Part shown: positions 48,843 through 60,900 of the stretch, piece by piece
Layout: the number at the start of each line of letters is the position of its first letter
Position numbering within the stretch: the stretch's first letter is position 1
Source: Paulinella micropora
Taxonomy: Eukaryota; Cercozoa; Imbricatea; Euglyphida; Paulinellidae
Assembly: GCA_019918135.1 (NCBI GenBank)
Contig: WBZZ01003287.1
Span: 31,001 to 95,000 of the forward strand
Direction: 5' to 3'
DNA length: 64,000 nt
Program-made: the position numbers and the translations under genes
Notes under the pieces: model-generated
Database searches by the model: none
What the model saw: only the letters and a program-made list of their open reading frames with translations
What the model was told of the DNA's origin: nothing

Positions 48843-49930
48843 AAGGGCTTCAGGAGCTCCTAAATAGCTCAGAGAAGGACCTCGAGGGTTGGTGTTCGAC
48901 TGTGGACAAGTGGGCCCTTCAGCAGGACGTCAAGATGGTGCAGCAACTGATGTGGGACAAGCGAGAGGCAGGCAGCGATCTTACTGATGGCCTGCGAGTC
49001 ATCCTAAGACAAGTCTTTGGAACTAAGGAGTTCCCAAGATGGGTAGCCCTTGATGATGCGCATTATAATCTGCTTCGGAGAAGGTTGCTCAGCTGCAACA
49101 ACCGCCTTCGGTTGTACCGCAGCAAGTTGGTCAGTGGCATGTCCCCTCGCTGCTTCTGTTGTCATGATGATGTCAATGAGTCCCTTGCGCACTTCTTATG
49201 GGTTTGCCCCATGCATGAGGGGAGACGTAAGCAGCTGTTGCTGAGTATGCAGAGGCTCGGTGGCATGGCTGTGGGGGGTGCTGAGGGGGATGGAGGGAGT
49301 GAGGAGGGTGGTGAGGTCGTAGGCGGTGAGGTTGTGGTGGAGGATGTGTTGCTTGGGCGGGAGCGGGAGGGCTCTGTGCGGCAGGGTTGGGATGATATGT
49401 CGCCTGTGGATCAATCACGATTGTTTTGTAAGCTTTTTCAGGGGAAGTCGCGCTTCCGCAGTAACTTTAGGCTTGCTGCGTTGTTAGGGGTTACAGCGTT
49501 GCGTCCCCCTCCAAAGTTGGATGTGTTGTTTGGATCATATGTGTCTGAGTGTTGGTCTGCTAGGGAGGGTAAAAGGGAGGAGCTTGGGGTGGAGGATGGA
49601 GGCGAGGAGGTGATTGACCTCACTGAGGTTCCATCAGCTTCTGTCCCACCCTCTCCCCCAAGTGACGTTGATGTTGCGCGGCGCGGCCGTCCGCGCAGTG
49701 TGGACGTCCTGGCTAGAGAGAGGGGTTCGGGAGCGCAGCGTAGTGTCTCCGAGTTCTTCTCTTCAGCTAACACCCTCGCATCTAGCTCTTCATGCACTTC
49801 ACAGCCCCCATCTGCCCCTGCTGTTGCTGTTGCTGCTATGTCTGTTTGGTGTTCTGACAATGCGTTGGGATCGGCTGACCCCGGTGACCCAATGGAGGCA
49901 CATGTCCAGGATCTCGATCTGATGCTATAG
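48842..49930 (+). mobile_element. 5'-truncated non-LTR retrotransposon (LINE), C-terminal end of the reverse transcriptase ORF
   Basis: The frame is open from the microsatellite edge (QGLQELLNSSEKDLEGW) and ends at 49930. MSPRCFCCHDDVNESLAHFL then WVCPMHEGRRKQL is the zf-RVT zinc-binding motif (C-x2-C...H-x(3-4)-C) found after the reverse transcriptase of LINEs. The fingers and palm are missing, so this is a 5'-truncated copy, as usual for target-primed insertion. The last 150 residues are acidic, Ser-rich and of unknown role. TTA repeats follow the stop within 15 bases, as a 3' tail would. Confidence 0.65.
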
Positions 49931-49942
49931 TCTGAGGAAGCC

Positions 49943-49944
<2 letters not shown>

Positions 49945-49979
<35 letters not shown>
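49945..49979. repeat. (TTA)n tail after the LINE
   Basis: About 12 TTA units immediately downstream of the LINE stop; same trinucleotide as the 5' boundary. Confidence 0.85.
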
Positions 49980-49981
<2 letters not shown>

Positions 49982-50468
49982 CAGGGAGATCGTAAGTACA
50001 TTGTCTTTTTCAATGACATACCTTGTCTAAAGCGGATATCCTATAATGTATTATTAGGGGGCCAGTCCTAATAGCTATATCCGAAGTCGGGGTGTATGTA
50101 CCAAACCCTGCGATATACCGACACAAGTAGAGATTGACCGTGCTCAGGTACGACAGTATATAATGTATCGTAAAAAATAATTCAATGAAAGTTTCAGAGT
50201 ACATTTCATTTTCGAGAACATCATCCCAGGACTTGCAAAGGGTCATACCCGGGAACACCACCGCTCAATACACTAGCGATCCCCGTCTACGGTGTAGTAT
50301 CATTGTCGATCGACCTTTCGCACTCGTACGTTGCGATCGAATGCCAAGTTATATCACTGAATCATTTTAATATTCATATTGATAAATGATGATGCATGAT
50401 CAAATCATGATACGCCGTGGGCAATCAATCAGTTTATTTGAGACGCATGAAGAAAAATAGTTTCTTTG
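49980..50468. other. unassigned spacer
   Basis: No gene is seen. It may hold the 3' part of the Ty3/gypsy element, but no LTR could be recognised because no second copy is in the window. Confidence 0.35.
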
Positions 50469-53400
50469 TTACTGCCTTCGTCTTCTGGCGCGGATTTCTT
50501 TGCCTGGTGGAGGACCACCAACAAAAGTCAGATCGAACTTTGACTGTTCGAGAATGTCCCAGATCTTATTAGGGATTCCGCCCAACGATAATTCAAAAGG
50601 GACGTCAAGCACTCCTCTTGGCAGTGTCTGAATGGTCCACGCAGTGTAGTCCTTGTCTCTGGGAGTAATTGTATCATCCCATGTCTCGAGACTTTTTGCG
50701 TCTTTATATACTGGCAGATAATGTCTTGCCTTTGGATCCTCAACCGGGTCCATACTTCTCCAGAACTGGAGTATCGGTTGTGCTATGTTTGCGGCTGATG
50801 ATATTTTGAGTGTCCCTGCGACACGCGTTTGTCGTGGGACTGCCACGACCCGCATCAAGTATAAGTCTGAGAGAGTGTCATCAGCGACATGTTGCTCCGC
50901 TGGTCTCATCAGATAGAAATCATCTTTCACCCATGCGATGGTTGCTATCGCATCGCCTTCCTTCCATCGCTCGTGGACAATCTCAACGTTGCCCGCGTTT
51001 GGGTCAGTGTCCGTCCCCTCCTCCTCCTGGTGGACGTCTTTTGATCTCATCGACCTCATCGCCTTCCTCGGTTGGTCGTTGATAAGATCATTCCGCGCTC
51101 TCCTTAGCTGCGCCTCTGTGATCTTCTCCTTCTTTCCGCTATGCTCTCGCGGAGACTTAGACTGAGTCCCTACCGCGCTTATGCGGTCAGTCTTCTCCTT
51201 ACTGTCCACCTCACTCTCCTCCTTCTCAGCTATCGGCGCCCGATAAGCATCTTCTTTGTCTATGCCAGCCTCCTTGTGGATGGGCGGCACCTCTTTGAAA
51301 TCATCTTTCATCCGTTTTAACGCATCCTCAACGGATTCATCTTCCACTAAGAATTTATCATACTTAATCAGCCTTCTTACATTCACAATTTGCACCTTCC
51401 CTCTACCCCTGATCTTGTAGTTCAGAGGTCCCGTCTGTTCCATGATTTGATATGGTCCTTTCCAGTGAGTGAACAGCTTAGAGCTGACTCCCTTCGGGAC
51501 CTGAGGATGGTACAACAGTACAATATTCCCAACCTGAAATTTGATCCGATCCAAGTGCGCTTGTCGCACCCCTTCAGCATCAGTCTTTCGGCGCTCCGCC
51601 CCTCTATGCGCCCTGACTATTTGTTCCGCCTCCATCTTCACTCTAAGTCTCATCCCAAACAACTCATCCGCATCCGCCCAAGTGTCTTTTGGGTTAAGTA
51701 GCGAAGTCGGGATATCAGGCTCACGCCTATATACTAACTGATATGGCGAGATTGAGCTCTTCGAGCCTCCTAACGCCGTAGAGGTAAGACAGTTCATTGT
51801 AAACGCAAATGATGGTGCTGCCTCGACCCATGCTCTTTGATTCTCCTTCTTCGTGCAATACATCTTTAGCGAGGGGTCGTCTTGCCGGTAACGTCTTTGA
51901 CAGGGATGATCCACACATAATTGGTGGCTCTATCAATAGCCGTATTACTAAGGAGGTATTTGTACTTCCTTCGATTCTGGGAAAGGTCCCACATGATCAA
52001 TGTGTATAAACTCAAACATCCCCGCATGAAGAGGAAATTCGCCGATCAGGCCGAAATTTGCCTTCAGCGGTGTTTTGTTTATCCTGGCGTCCACCGCCTG
52101 ATCTATCTCCTCCTTCATCTTCTTCCACCAGAATCGTCTCGCTACGAACATGTGAGTTCGTTGTCGACCCGGATGCGCCAAAAGTGGGCAATTGTGGGCT
52201 GCGACAAATATAAATCGTCTCAGACTCTCGGGTACCCAAAGAGTCCATTTGTCCGGCTGTGACGCATAGCGACCGTCAAGGCCCTTGTGACACAGTAGAC
52301 CATCTCTCCATCCCATCTCCTTCATCTGATCTTTGATCGCTTTCGTCATCCTTAGCTCATCCGGGTTCTGATATAACTCCGGATCTTGAGACTGTTGTTG
52401 CCTCCATGCGGTAAGCGAGGCTATGTGGATAGTACCATCTTCTAGCCGTACCCCGATTCTTTCCGTCATCATCTAGGCCACTTCTCCGCTCTTAAGGAGG
52501 CTCCGCATAAACTTCCTGCGTCTCCTCTTCCTCTCTTATGTTCGCCTTCGCATTCTCATATACCTCATAGAACCACTCAGCGTCCTCCTGGGTATGTAAC
52601 TCACAACATATCCCGTGATCCGGGCCTTGTGGACTGTACCGTAGACCTGTGCGGTCATATCGGACTCCACTCGCCATCTCCATCGCCTCAATGTGGCTGA
52701 CCTCATACACCTTGTCAGTGGACAAGTCTTCCATCTCCACCGTGGACACCACCGCCGATACTTCTGTGTTAAACTCTAGCCTAGAGAGGCTACCAGCGAC
52801 CACATTTCGCTTCCCCGGTAGATGGACCATTGTAAAATCAAAACAAGACAAGAGCGCTTGCCACCGCGCCAGCCGTCCCGTCTGTTCATGATTCATCAAC
52901 CATAACAGGTTATGATGATCAGTCCTGACAGTAAATTGAGGTCCTCCCCACAAATACTCTCTGAGCCTCTTGAGGGCCCATACCACCGCTAACGCCTCTC
53001 TTTTCCTTGTGCAATAGTTTTTCTCCGCCGCACACAACTTCCTATTAATAAACATGATTGGGCGTAATTTCTTCTCCTCATCCTCTTGTTGTAATACAGC
53101 CCCAATCGCAAACTTAGATGCGTCTGTATCCACTACGAATTGTTGCGTAAAGTCGACCAGTCTTCCGTCCTTCGGGTCTTTGTAAATAAGATCTTTGAGC
53201 GCATGAAACGCTTGCAAAGCCTCTTCGTCCCACTTCTCAAAGTCTCCAAAATCTATCTTTCTCTCCAACTTAGCCCGTGTTGCACCCCAATCGGGTATAA
53301 ACTGGCTATAGTATTGCGCCATCGCAAGGAATGAGCCCAATTCAGTGCGGTTCTTCGGTATCGGTCGATTCATAATCTCCCTCTTCTCCTTGGATATCGA

Positions 53401-55493
53401 GACTCGATTACGGGAGATCTCGTACCTAAGTACTCGTCTTGGCAAGTTGACACTTCTTCAGATTGCACTTCAGACCAAAAGCTCCAATGCGCCTGAATAT
53501 ATCGGACAAATGATCGATATGCTCCTCCATTGTGTTAGAGTATACGATAATGTCATCGACATAGCAAAATGCATATTCTCCCGCCTTCTGTCCCCGCCTT
53601 CTCATAAAGCCTCCGTCAAACAAATCATCGTACTGACTGCTCAACATCTTCTGCATCGCCTTCTGGAAAAGTCCTGGGGCTTGCTTGAGGCCCATCGGAA
53701 GCACTTTTCATTGATATATTTCCATACCCACCACAAACGCCGTCAGCCATCTGGACTTTTCCTCCAGTGGTATCTGCCAGAAGCCATTCTTAAGGTCAAT
53801 GACCGAATAGAATTTCGCATTCCGCAGTACTCTCCTTCCTTCTTCTAATGTCGGGAGAGGATTTCTCTCCTCCAGCACCTTGTTAACACGCACATAGTTA
53901 ACTGTCAGGCGCCACTCCCCCCCTGGCTTCGGCACTATTCTCGGCTGTGAGACTATTCGAGATGTTGATCTCTCAATGAAGTTGAGCAGCTGTCTTGCTA
54001 GCTCCTCCGCTATTTTCGCCTCATGTATACTCAAGTTCGCTCTTCGTGGTGCCGGTGACGGCTCCGCACCCGGTATTTTGTAAATAACCGCAGTGAAGTC
54101 CTCAGGTTTGACACCACCTGCATGTGGAGGGTCAAAAATTTCCTTGTTCGCCTCTAATTTGGCTTTTAAAAGCTCCTTCTGCCTCTCCGTACCTACTCCT
54201 TCTTCTAAAATTTTCCGCGCCGCCTCTTGAAAATCTTCATCAGACATCTTCTTATGTTGCTTGAGGGGTTCTCTGTCCTCCTCCAAGCCTAAGTCCTCTT
54301 CCGAGACATCATCTAGGCCTGTCTTTTCATACGTGACCGTGTCCGGCTCATCATCTTTGCCGAGCTCCACCAGCATGTCAATAAGTCTCGCGTATTGCAA
54401 AGGAGCCTTCCGGGTGTAGAAACCATCAAAGCATGTGAATGCTTGCGGTATCAATTTCAACTTGTCGAGGTCTCTGAGCTTCCGCTTGTATGCACTGCTC
54501 TGCTCACGAGTTCCCATACGACAAGCCACCACTAGCTGTTGCTTGCGAGAGGGTACCGGTATAGGATGATCAATAAGCCGGTCCCTTATTTCCTGCGCCC
54601 ATATCGCCTTCTCATTATATGGCAGGATAATAGTATACGGCTTATTATTTTCAAATAAAGTCGTAAACATTTCTTCACTTCAGTTAGTGAACGCGGCCAC
54701 GTGGGCTCGTCACCCCAGAAATCAGTAATAAAACTTTTAATAGTTTCTGGTGGAGTATCCGGGATTAGCCCCGTTCTCCTTGGTACAAACGCCTCTTTTT
54801 TTCTTCTCCTACTTTCGCATGGAAACAGTATCCGTTAGTAATATGGACATCTGCTCCTACTCCTTCCGCGAATCTCGCCAACGACGGGCTTCTTTGTGCG
54901 ACACATATAATCTCCTCCTTTCGCTTCTCGATTAAGTCATCAATAGACTTTTTATCCCGATGGCATGTCGGAACTGTGACAGTGCACACTTGGGATTCCC
55001 AATTGTCGGTCCAGGACAGCTCATCCGGTCTTACGACGTGGGGGTGAACGTACACCTCAAGTGCCTCATGTGCGATGGCCATCTTTTTGTGATCCGTCGC
55101 TAGACTCAGCTCATAAGCCTCATAAGAGTCAGTAACGTTGAAGGGATCAATATCGTTCTCTTCTCCTCTTTTTACTCCATATATCACTCGCCGTGCGGCG
55201 CAATCAATCACAGCCCCCATCGTAGCCAATTGGTCATACGACAGTAATATTGATCCGTGGTAACCGGGGACGACATAAAGGTCCATGCGGTATACTCGTG
55301 CGGATTTTAATTTAAAGGTCAGTGTGATGATGCCCGTGATGACCGTCCGGCTACCCACTCCCTTCAGAGTGCCCGTCGAATTTTTTATATTTCCGTCCAC
55401 CCATGGCCAGTCCCGGTATCGATTAAAAAACTTCCGGCCGACAATATTAATATTCGCCATCGTATCAATACCAACTTTTAATACTGTCTTCAA
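50469..55493 (-). mobile_element. degraded Ty3/gypsy retrotransposon pol (protease, RT, RNase H, integrase)
   Basis: In order on the minus strand: an aspartic protease-like part (KVGIDTMANINIVGRKFF, 54765-55493); RT (VSQPRIVPKPGGEWRLTVNY, then FYSVIDLKNGFWQIPLEE, 53708-54670), where TGA replaces Trp in the segment before KVLPMGLKQAPGLFQ; the catalytic YVDDIIVYS (53426-53704); RNase H (QFVVDTDASKFAIGAVLQQ and TRKREALAVVWALKRLREYL, 52492-53445 in another frame); a degenerate H2C2 finger with integrase start (HIDHVGPFPES, 51948-52472); and an integrase C-terminus with SPYQLVYRREPD (50469-51914). The middle of the integrase, with its second and third catalytic residues, is missing. Neither gag nor LTRs are seen, so the copy is dead and truncated at 55493. 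Confidence 0.85.
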
Positions 55494-55559
55494 AGAACGC
55501 AGCCCTGTCTAGCGAACCCAGCCCGAAGACCGACAGCTCATAGCCGGCCCGGGGGTCAG

Positions 55560-55773
55560 CCAGTCGTAGACCAGCAGCGCGTCGTGCTTGAAGCGGACGG
55601 GGTCGCACGTGTCCCACGGCTCGCGGCGGCGGCACCACCTGGCCCGGTTGTACATCGGAGCCGCCAGGACCTACAGCTGCCAGTGGTGCGCCCTGCAGCA
55701 CGGACGCGACATGAACGCCAGCCGCAACACCTTCTTACGATTGCTGGCCTTGTGCCAGCAGGACTTGTACTAA
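55560..55773 (+). pseudogene. Fanzor/TnpB-like nuclease, C-terminal remnant
   Basis: The last 60 codons read ARTYSCQWCALQHGRDMNAS then RNTFLRLLALCQQDLY with a natural TAA. C-x2-C...RDxNASRN is the zinc ribbon plus third RuvC aspartate of TnpB and eukaryotic/viral Fanzor nucleases. Everything N-terminal is absent: the frame meets a stop near 55555 and retroelement sequence begins at 55493. The fragment is very GC-rich, unlike its surroundings but like the 1-23 kb block. It may have come from the same viral DNA. Confidence 0.65.
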
Positions 55774-56175
55774 TCTAACACAAACCCGAAAATTTTTGGG
55801 TTTAGTGTTTTGCCTCGATTGGGGCCTCTGGGGAGTGTGCGTGTTGTGCCCTCCTCCCTGTAGGAATCTCTGAGTTTTCAGAATCAAGATTTCAATCCAA
55901 TCCGTGGCCCTCACCTTCACTAAGCGGACGCTCTCCCCGGTGCGGAAGTAGTGCTTGGTGCTTGGCGCCCGAGATTGCCAACAGGACCAGCAGGACAGCC
56001 ATAAGGACCCACAGAAATGTCCGCTTGCTAACAAATTTCTGGTTCAGACTCCACAAAATGCGGTTTTATTAAAAAAAGATCTTGTGTGAATCCAGTGAAC
56101 TTTGCGCCAAATGCACAAGGTGCCGCAATTTGTGGACACCTTTTTTTTGCCGCAAAATGCGGCACGCCATTAAAT
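55774..56175. other. unassigned spacer
   Basis: No credible gene is seen. A short hairpin AAACCCGAAAATTTTTGGGTTT lies at 55782-55803 just after the Fanzor remnant stop and may be a terminator-like or transposon-end structure. Confidence 0.35.
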
Positions 56176-57250
56176 TTTTTTTTGCAAAGGACATTTCGGC
56201 AATAAATGTTTAGCTACAGAAAAATTTTCGGAAGCCGAGGTCGGGCGGGGAATTTTTTTGCACATTAAATTTTTTCCTCGCCCGCCGGCGTCTCCCGAAA
56301 AACTTTCTTGAGCTAAACATTTATTGCCGAAATGTCCTTTGCAAAAAAAAATAATTTTTTTCATTGGTGTTCGTAATCCGGTGAATTTCGCGACACCTGT
56401 GAAAAACGCCGCATTTTGTGGACACTTTCTTTTGCCGCAGATTGCGGTACGCCATTAAATTTTTTTTTTGTGAAGGACATTTCGGCAATAAATGTTTAGC
56501 TACAGAAAAATTTTCGGGAGCCGAGGGCGGGCGGGGAAAAAAATGTAACAAAAAAATCCCCCGCCCGCCGGCGTCTCCCGAAAAATTTTCTTGAGCTAAA
56601 CATTCATTGCCGAAATGTCCTTTGCAAAAAAAATAATTTTTTTCATTGGTGTTCGTAATCCGGTGAATTTCGCGACACCTGTGAAAAACGCCGCATTTTG
56701 TGGACACTTTCTTTTGCCGCAGATTGCGGTACGCCATTAAATTTTTTTTTTGTGAAGGACATTTCGGCAATAAATGTTTAGCTACAGAAAAATTTTCGGG
56801 AGCCGAGGGCGGGCGGGGGAAAAAAATGTAACCAAGAAATTCCCCCTCCCGCCGGCGTCTCCCGAAAAATTTTCTCTGGCTAAACATTTATTGCCGAAAT
56901 GTCCTTTGCAAAAAAATAATTTTTTTCATTGGTGTTCGTAATTCGGTGAATTTCGCGACACCTGTGAAAAACGCCGCATTTTGTGGACACCTTTTTTTGC
57001 CGCAAAATGCGGCACGCCATTAAAAATTTTTTTGTGAAGGACATTTCGGCAATAAATGTTTAGCTACAGAAAAATTTTCGGGAGCCGAGGTCGGGCGGGG
57101 AAAAAAATGTAACAAAAAAATCCCCCGCCCGCCTGCATCTCCCGAAAAATTTTCTTGAGCTAAACATTTATTGCCGAAATGTCCTTTGCAAATTTTTTTT
57201 TTCACAAGTGTTCGTAATCCGGTGAATTTCGCGCCAAGTGCCGCAGGCGC
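56176..57250. repeat. ~283-bp tandem array, four units, each a foldback
   Basis: ACATTTCGGCAATAAATG starts at 56191, 56477, 56759 and 57041 (spacings 286, 282, 282). In each unit this arm is mirrored 100-150 bp later by CATTTATTGCCGAAATGT (or a close variant), with inner arms TTTTCGGGAGCCGAG and GGCGTCTCCCGAAAA. Units are separated by GGTGAATTTCGCGACACCTG-type linkers. Long minus-strand frames here are repeat translations. Confidence 0.85.
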
Positions 57251-57375
57251 CGCAATTTGTGGCAAAGGGTAATGTCCGTAGATATTTGGTGAGCGAGCGC
57301 CGGGGTACACAGGCGCAAAAAAGCAAAAGCAAAAAAAAAAGTCAGGATTTTTAATGATGACCATCAGTACACAAT

Positions 57376-57513
57376 CTATTCCAACTCTTCGCAGTCCTCA
57401 CAGAATCTCTCGCCATCCCGATAGACCCAGTGAGGTTTGACAGGCCCCGTCACACCTTTCTGGAGCAGGTCCATCCAGGAAATAGACCCACTGTCGTAAG
57501 TGTCATGCTTCAT
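57376..57513 (-). CDS. short frame with CxxC, possible gene fragment
   Basis: 45 residues: MKHDTYDSGSISWMDLLQKG then HWVYRDGERFCEDCEELE. The paired cysteines and balanced composition are protein-like. It may be an exon or a remnant; no family is recognised and no splice sites were convincing. Confidence 0.25.
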   Translation of the reverse strand: MKHDTYDSGSISWMDLLQKGVTGPVKPHWVYRDGERFCEDCEELE

Positions 57514-57975
57514 ATAACTAACCATTCGGCAAAGATGGGGGTATCACTTTTTCCGAAATTTTTCCAAGATTTTTAGCAACTTTCAGAAAACTTGTGCAAA
57601 TGAAGGGAAATTCAGTATTTAGTTGCAGAACATAATAAAATGATATTAAAACATGTTTTTATTAATAGTCAACCACTTAGACTTCACCTCCGGAGGTGGA
57701 CAGAAACCGGTCTGACACCTAATTTTTCCACTTTTTTTTCATGCCTGCGACGACAAGACTATGCTGGAAACAAGCGACAAAAATGCACAGCTTGGTTTTT
57801 TTGCTTTGTTTTATTTGTTTTTAGTATTTTCCTACATTATGAGCTGCTTTTACTTCAAAAAATCCCTGCCGCCGCTGTGATAGGGGATTCACGTGGGTAG
57901 TGGAAGGGGGAGGGGGGGGGGTGGTTGTGTGATGTGAAGGTTGCAGTATTTCCTTGATTAGAATGTATTTCAAGG
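57514..57975. other. unassigned spacer downstream of the multi-exon gene
   Basis: T-rich and A-rich DNA with a G run at 57910-57920. Nothing is supported as a gene; the 3' UTR and polyadenylation signals of the neighbouring gene (AATAAAATG near 57631, minus-strand sense uncertain) may lie here. Confidence 0.3.
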
Positions 57976-60900
57976 CTACATTAATGGGTCGTTGTCGTCA
58001 GAGCTATCAGAGCTACCGACATCTGCTGGCCACTCACACAATTGGCATTTGTCTCCACCTTCAGCGTTATGGATCTTACAGGAAGGGCAATCCCACGGAT
58101 TGGGGCCTGGCTGATTTGCGCCTTGCACCTGACTGTTCCTGCGTTGAGATTGCATCGCCCGCTTGGAATCAGCTGAATTTCGCGCACGCTTGCGTCCGCG
58201 TTGACCTGCTGCTCGACGCGCGCGGCGACGTCCGCGCTGACGGCTTGGTTGGCGTCCTCGTGGCGGCACAGTTGAGTCTGAGACACCTACAGTAAATAAT
58301 AACGAAATGCGACCAGTGTTGCAGATATAGCATACACTAGTACCGTTTTCTTCTTCCTCTGAGCTAGAAGAAGAGTTGTCTGTGCTAGTAGTAGAAGAAG
58401 AGTTCTCAGATAGCGCGGGTTCAGCACCAGCTAGTTTGGCATCCACTTCTTCTTCTAAGTTGCAGCGGCAGATTTGAAAATGGTTCCATGCTGAGTCAAC
58501 AAGCTGCGCCTTTTTAAACTGCTTCCGGTCGGCATCTTGCGTTGCAACACCGTGCATTCTGAGCCAGTCCTTTAGTTCCTTGACTACCATTTGGCTGGAT
58601 GCAAACGCTTGCTTGTCTTGAAACGATGTAAGTAAAATGAAAACTTTGCGCCACGGATGCTCAACATTTCCAAAAGCCAAGTCCTGCTCCCTCTTTTCTT
58701 CCTCAGTAAGCTCCTGTGCACCGCGCCATCGTGGGTGAGCGGGAGCCTTTCCCTCGTTAACAAAATATGTGCGTGGTAAAGAAAGAAGCTCGTCAGGTGT
58801 CAAATGGGTAAGAGCGTTTATCTTTTCTTTACGGTTAGGAGGCAACTCCATCCAATTCATCGGCAGCTCATCAACCAGTCGGAATTCTGCTTTGTATTTT
58901 CCACACTTCATATGAGCAGGGCGTCCGGGCAAACCACCGTCGAAGTAGTCGCCATCAATTTCGATTCTTGTCAGGTTTCCAGCCGCCAACATCTCCTCCA
59001 CATGCGCAGTCTCGTCCGGCTCTAGGTACTTGCTCAAAGATCGAATATCCTTTTTCAAACGTGGGTTGACGAAGTATCCCACAGGAAGCTTGCGAGGCAT
59101 ATCAGCCGCTGCAATACATCCAACGCCCCGGTATTGCAATATATACAACACATGCACGTGAGGTGGGGGGGGGGGGGAGGGAAGGGAATAATATAATACA
59201 ATACCGGGGCGCTGAATGAACAGTTTCACTGATGCTCCTTGGGGATTATCCTTCTCTCCATGAAATTCCTCCTGTGCGTCTCCCATTGTTTTGAAATCCG
59301 CAGTCGGTAACTGATCAGGATCCTCGTTCTTGGTGATGCGCCAGGCCAGAGGCCTGTTGTAATTCTTGAAGCTTTTGTTCATACATGGACTGAAATACGT
59401 CATCCAGTCGTAATTACATGCAAGAACAACCAACACAAAGGTCGATCTTTGTTTTTTGAAAGCAAGGATAAGTTTTAACAAAGCTTGAGCGATATTGGTT
59501 GTGAGGAAGGTGCTCTTCCACCCAATATCCATCACTCTGAATGACTGATCATTCCCGTCATGGCCGTGCCCAGGTGGCTTGCGATGAGATTCTACTTGCC
59601 AACGGATACCACGGTCGACAACATTAAGCCCGATAAAGCCTAGCATAGCCCACGCAGTGTTATCACCGGCGCCGTCCCACTCCAGGAATAACTTCCAAGC
59701 TTGCATAGTGCGAGGATGCCAAAGCTCCCAATGCAAAAGTGATGCAAGCATGGTGATATTACTGTTCACGCCATGCTCCACTGCGCCTTCCAGGTACGTG
59801 AAAATAAAGTTAGTATCGGTAGTGTAACAAGTGTTGATACCGACACACAGGCGAAAGACCATTTTCCCTTTAAAGTCTTTAGCAGCACGGCGACAAGATG
59901 GAATCCGCACAGGCGGCTTCATATCTGCAGATATAACAGTAGCATGGAGATCTTCTTGCGCACCCTTCTTGCGTTGCATGCTCGCTACACGGCACGTTCT
60001 GTGAATTTTGTGATGAAGGCGGCTCTGGCGGCGCCAAGTCTGAGCTGCTGTGTCACTCAGGAAACCTCGGGCATGCCGAACCGCAAGCCTCGTGCAGATG
60101 TCGCATTTGGAAAAGTCTCCCGCTGCAGCACAAAGATGTAGTGAGTAATGATGAATGCTATGCTATGCTAACGATTCAAACATCAATCAATTATATGCAT
60201 ATTACCTCGTACAAACTTGACGTTTGAGAAATCCGCTTTCCAAACTTTGTTGATTGTGTTGTCTGTTGGAGGCTTATCAGGATTCACTCTCTTAGAAGTT
60301 CCGTACCGTAGACACACTTCTTTCCAGTTGTCCCGAACATACTTTTGCACTCCGGCGTCCTCAGCCATTTCTTGTAGCCTCCATACACCGTCGCTACATA
60401 TCTCGGGATGACTGTTTGCGAATTTTTCACATAGCAAAATTGCAACAAGATCTTCTGTTTCGGGAATTGCGGTTGACTTTCTGGCAAAGACCTTCGTGTT
60501 GTTGGCAAGAAGCTTGTGTGCTCGAGATAAAACTGCGTCGCTGATGCCGTGGATGCGCTGCCAAGCTGTTCTGCAGACAGCCTCCGTTAGGTACATATAT
60601 TGAAACGAACCAATTTTAGTTTGGAAGGATTCAAGCTGAGCAGCTGTCCACGTGTAAAGCTCACTTAGTGACGATGCTGCGTTCTTCGCTCGCGTGTGTA
60701 GCACATCGCGCGTGTCGATGAATGAGTAACACTTCCACTTTTGACAGCAAACAGACTTCACTTCTCTATCCAGGTCTGCGAAGGTTATCCCCAACAACTT
60801 CTTGAGCGCTTCCTGTCTCTGTAACTTCACGTTTCCTTTGGTGCGGTGTTTCATTTTGTAGGGGCGAGTGGGATTTTTGCGTGCTCGTTGTACAGGAAGT

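Noticed and set aside
56176-57250. CRISPR array
   Set aside because: Repeat units are about 283 bp foldbacks with similar linkers, not short repeats with unique spacers, and no cas gene is present.
56321-57364. 188-aa repetitive protein on the minus strand
   Set aside because: It translates the tandem foldback array and repeats with the DNA period; no independent coding signal.
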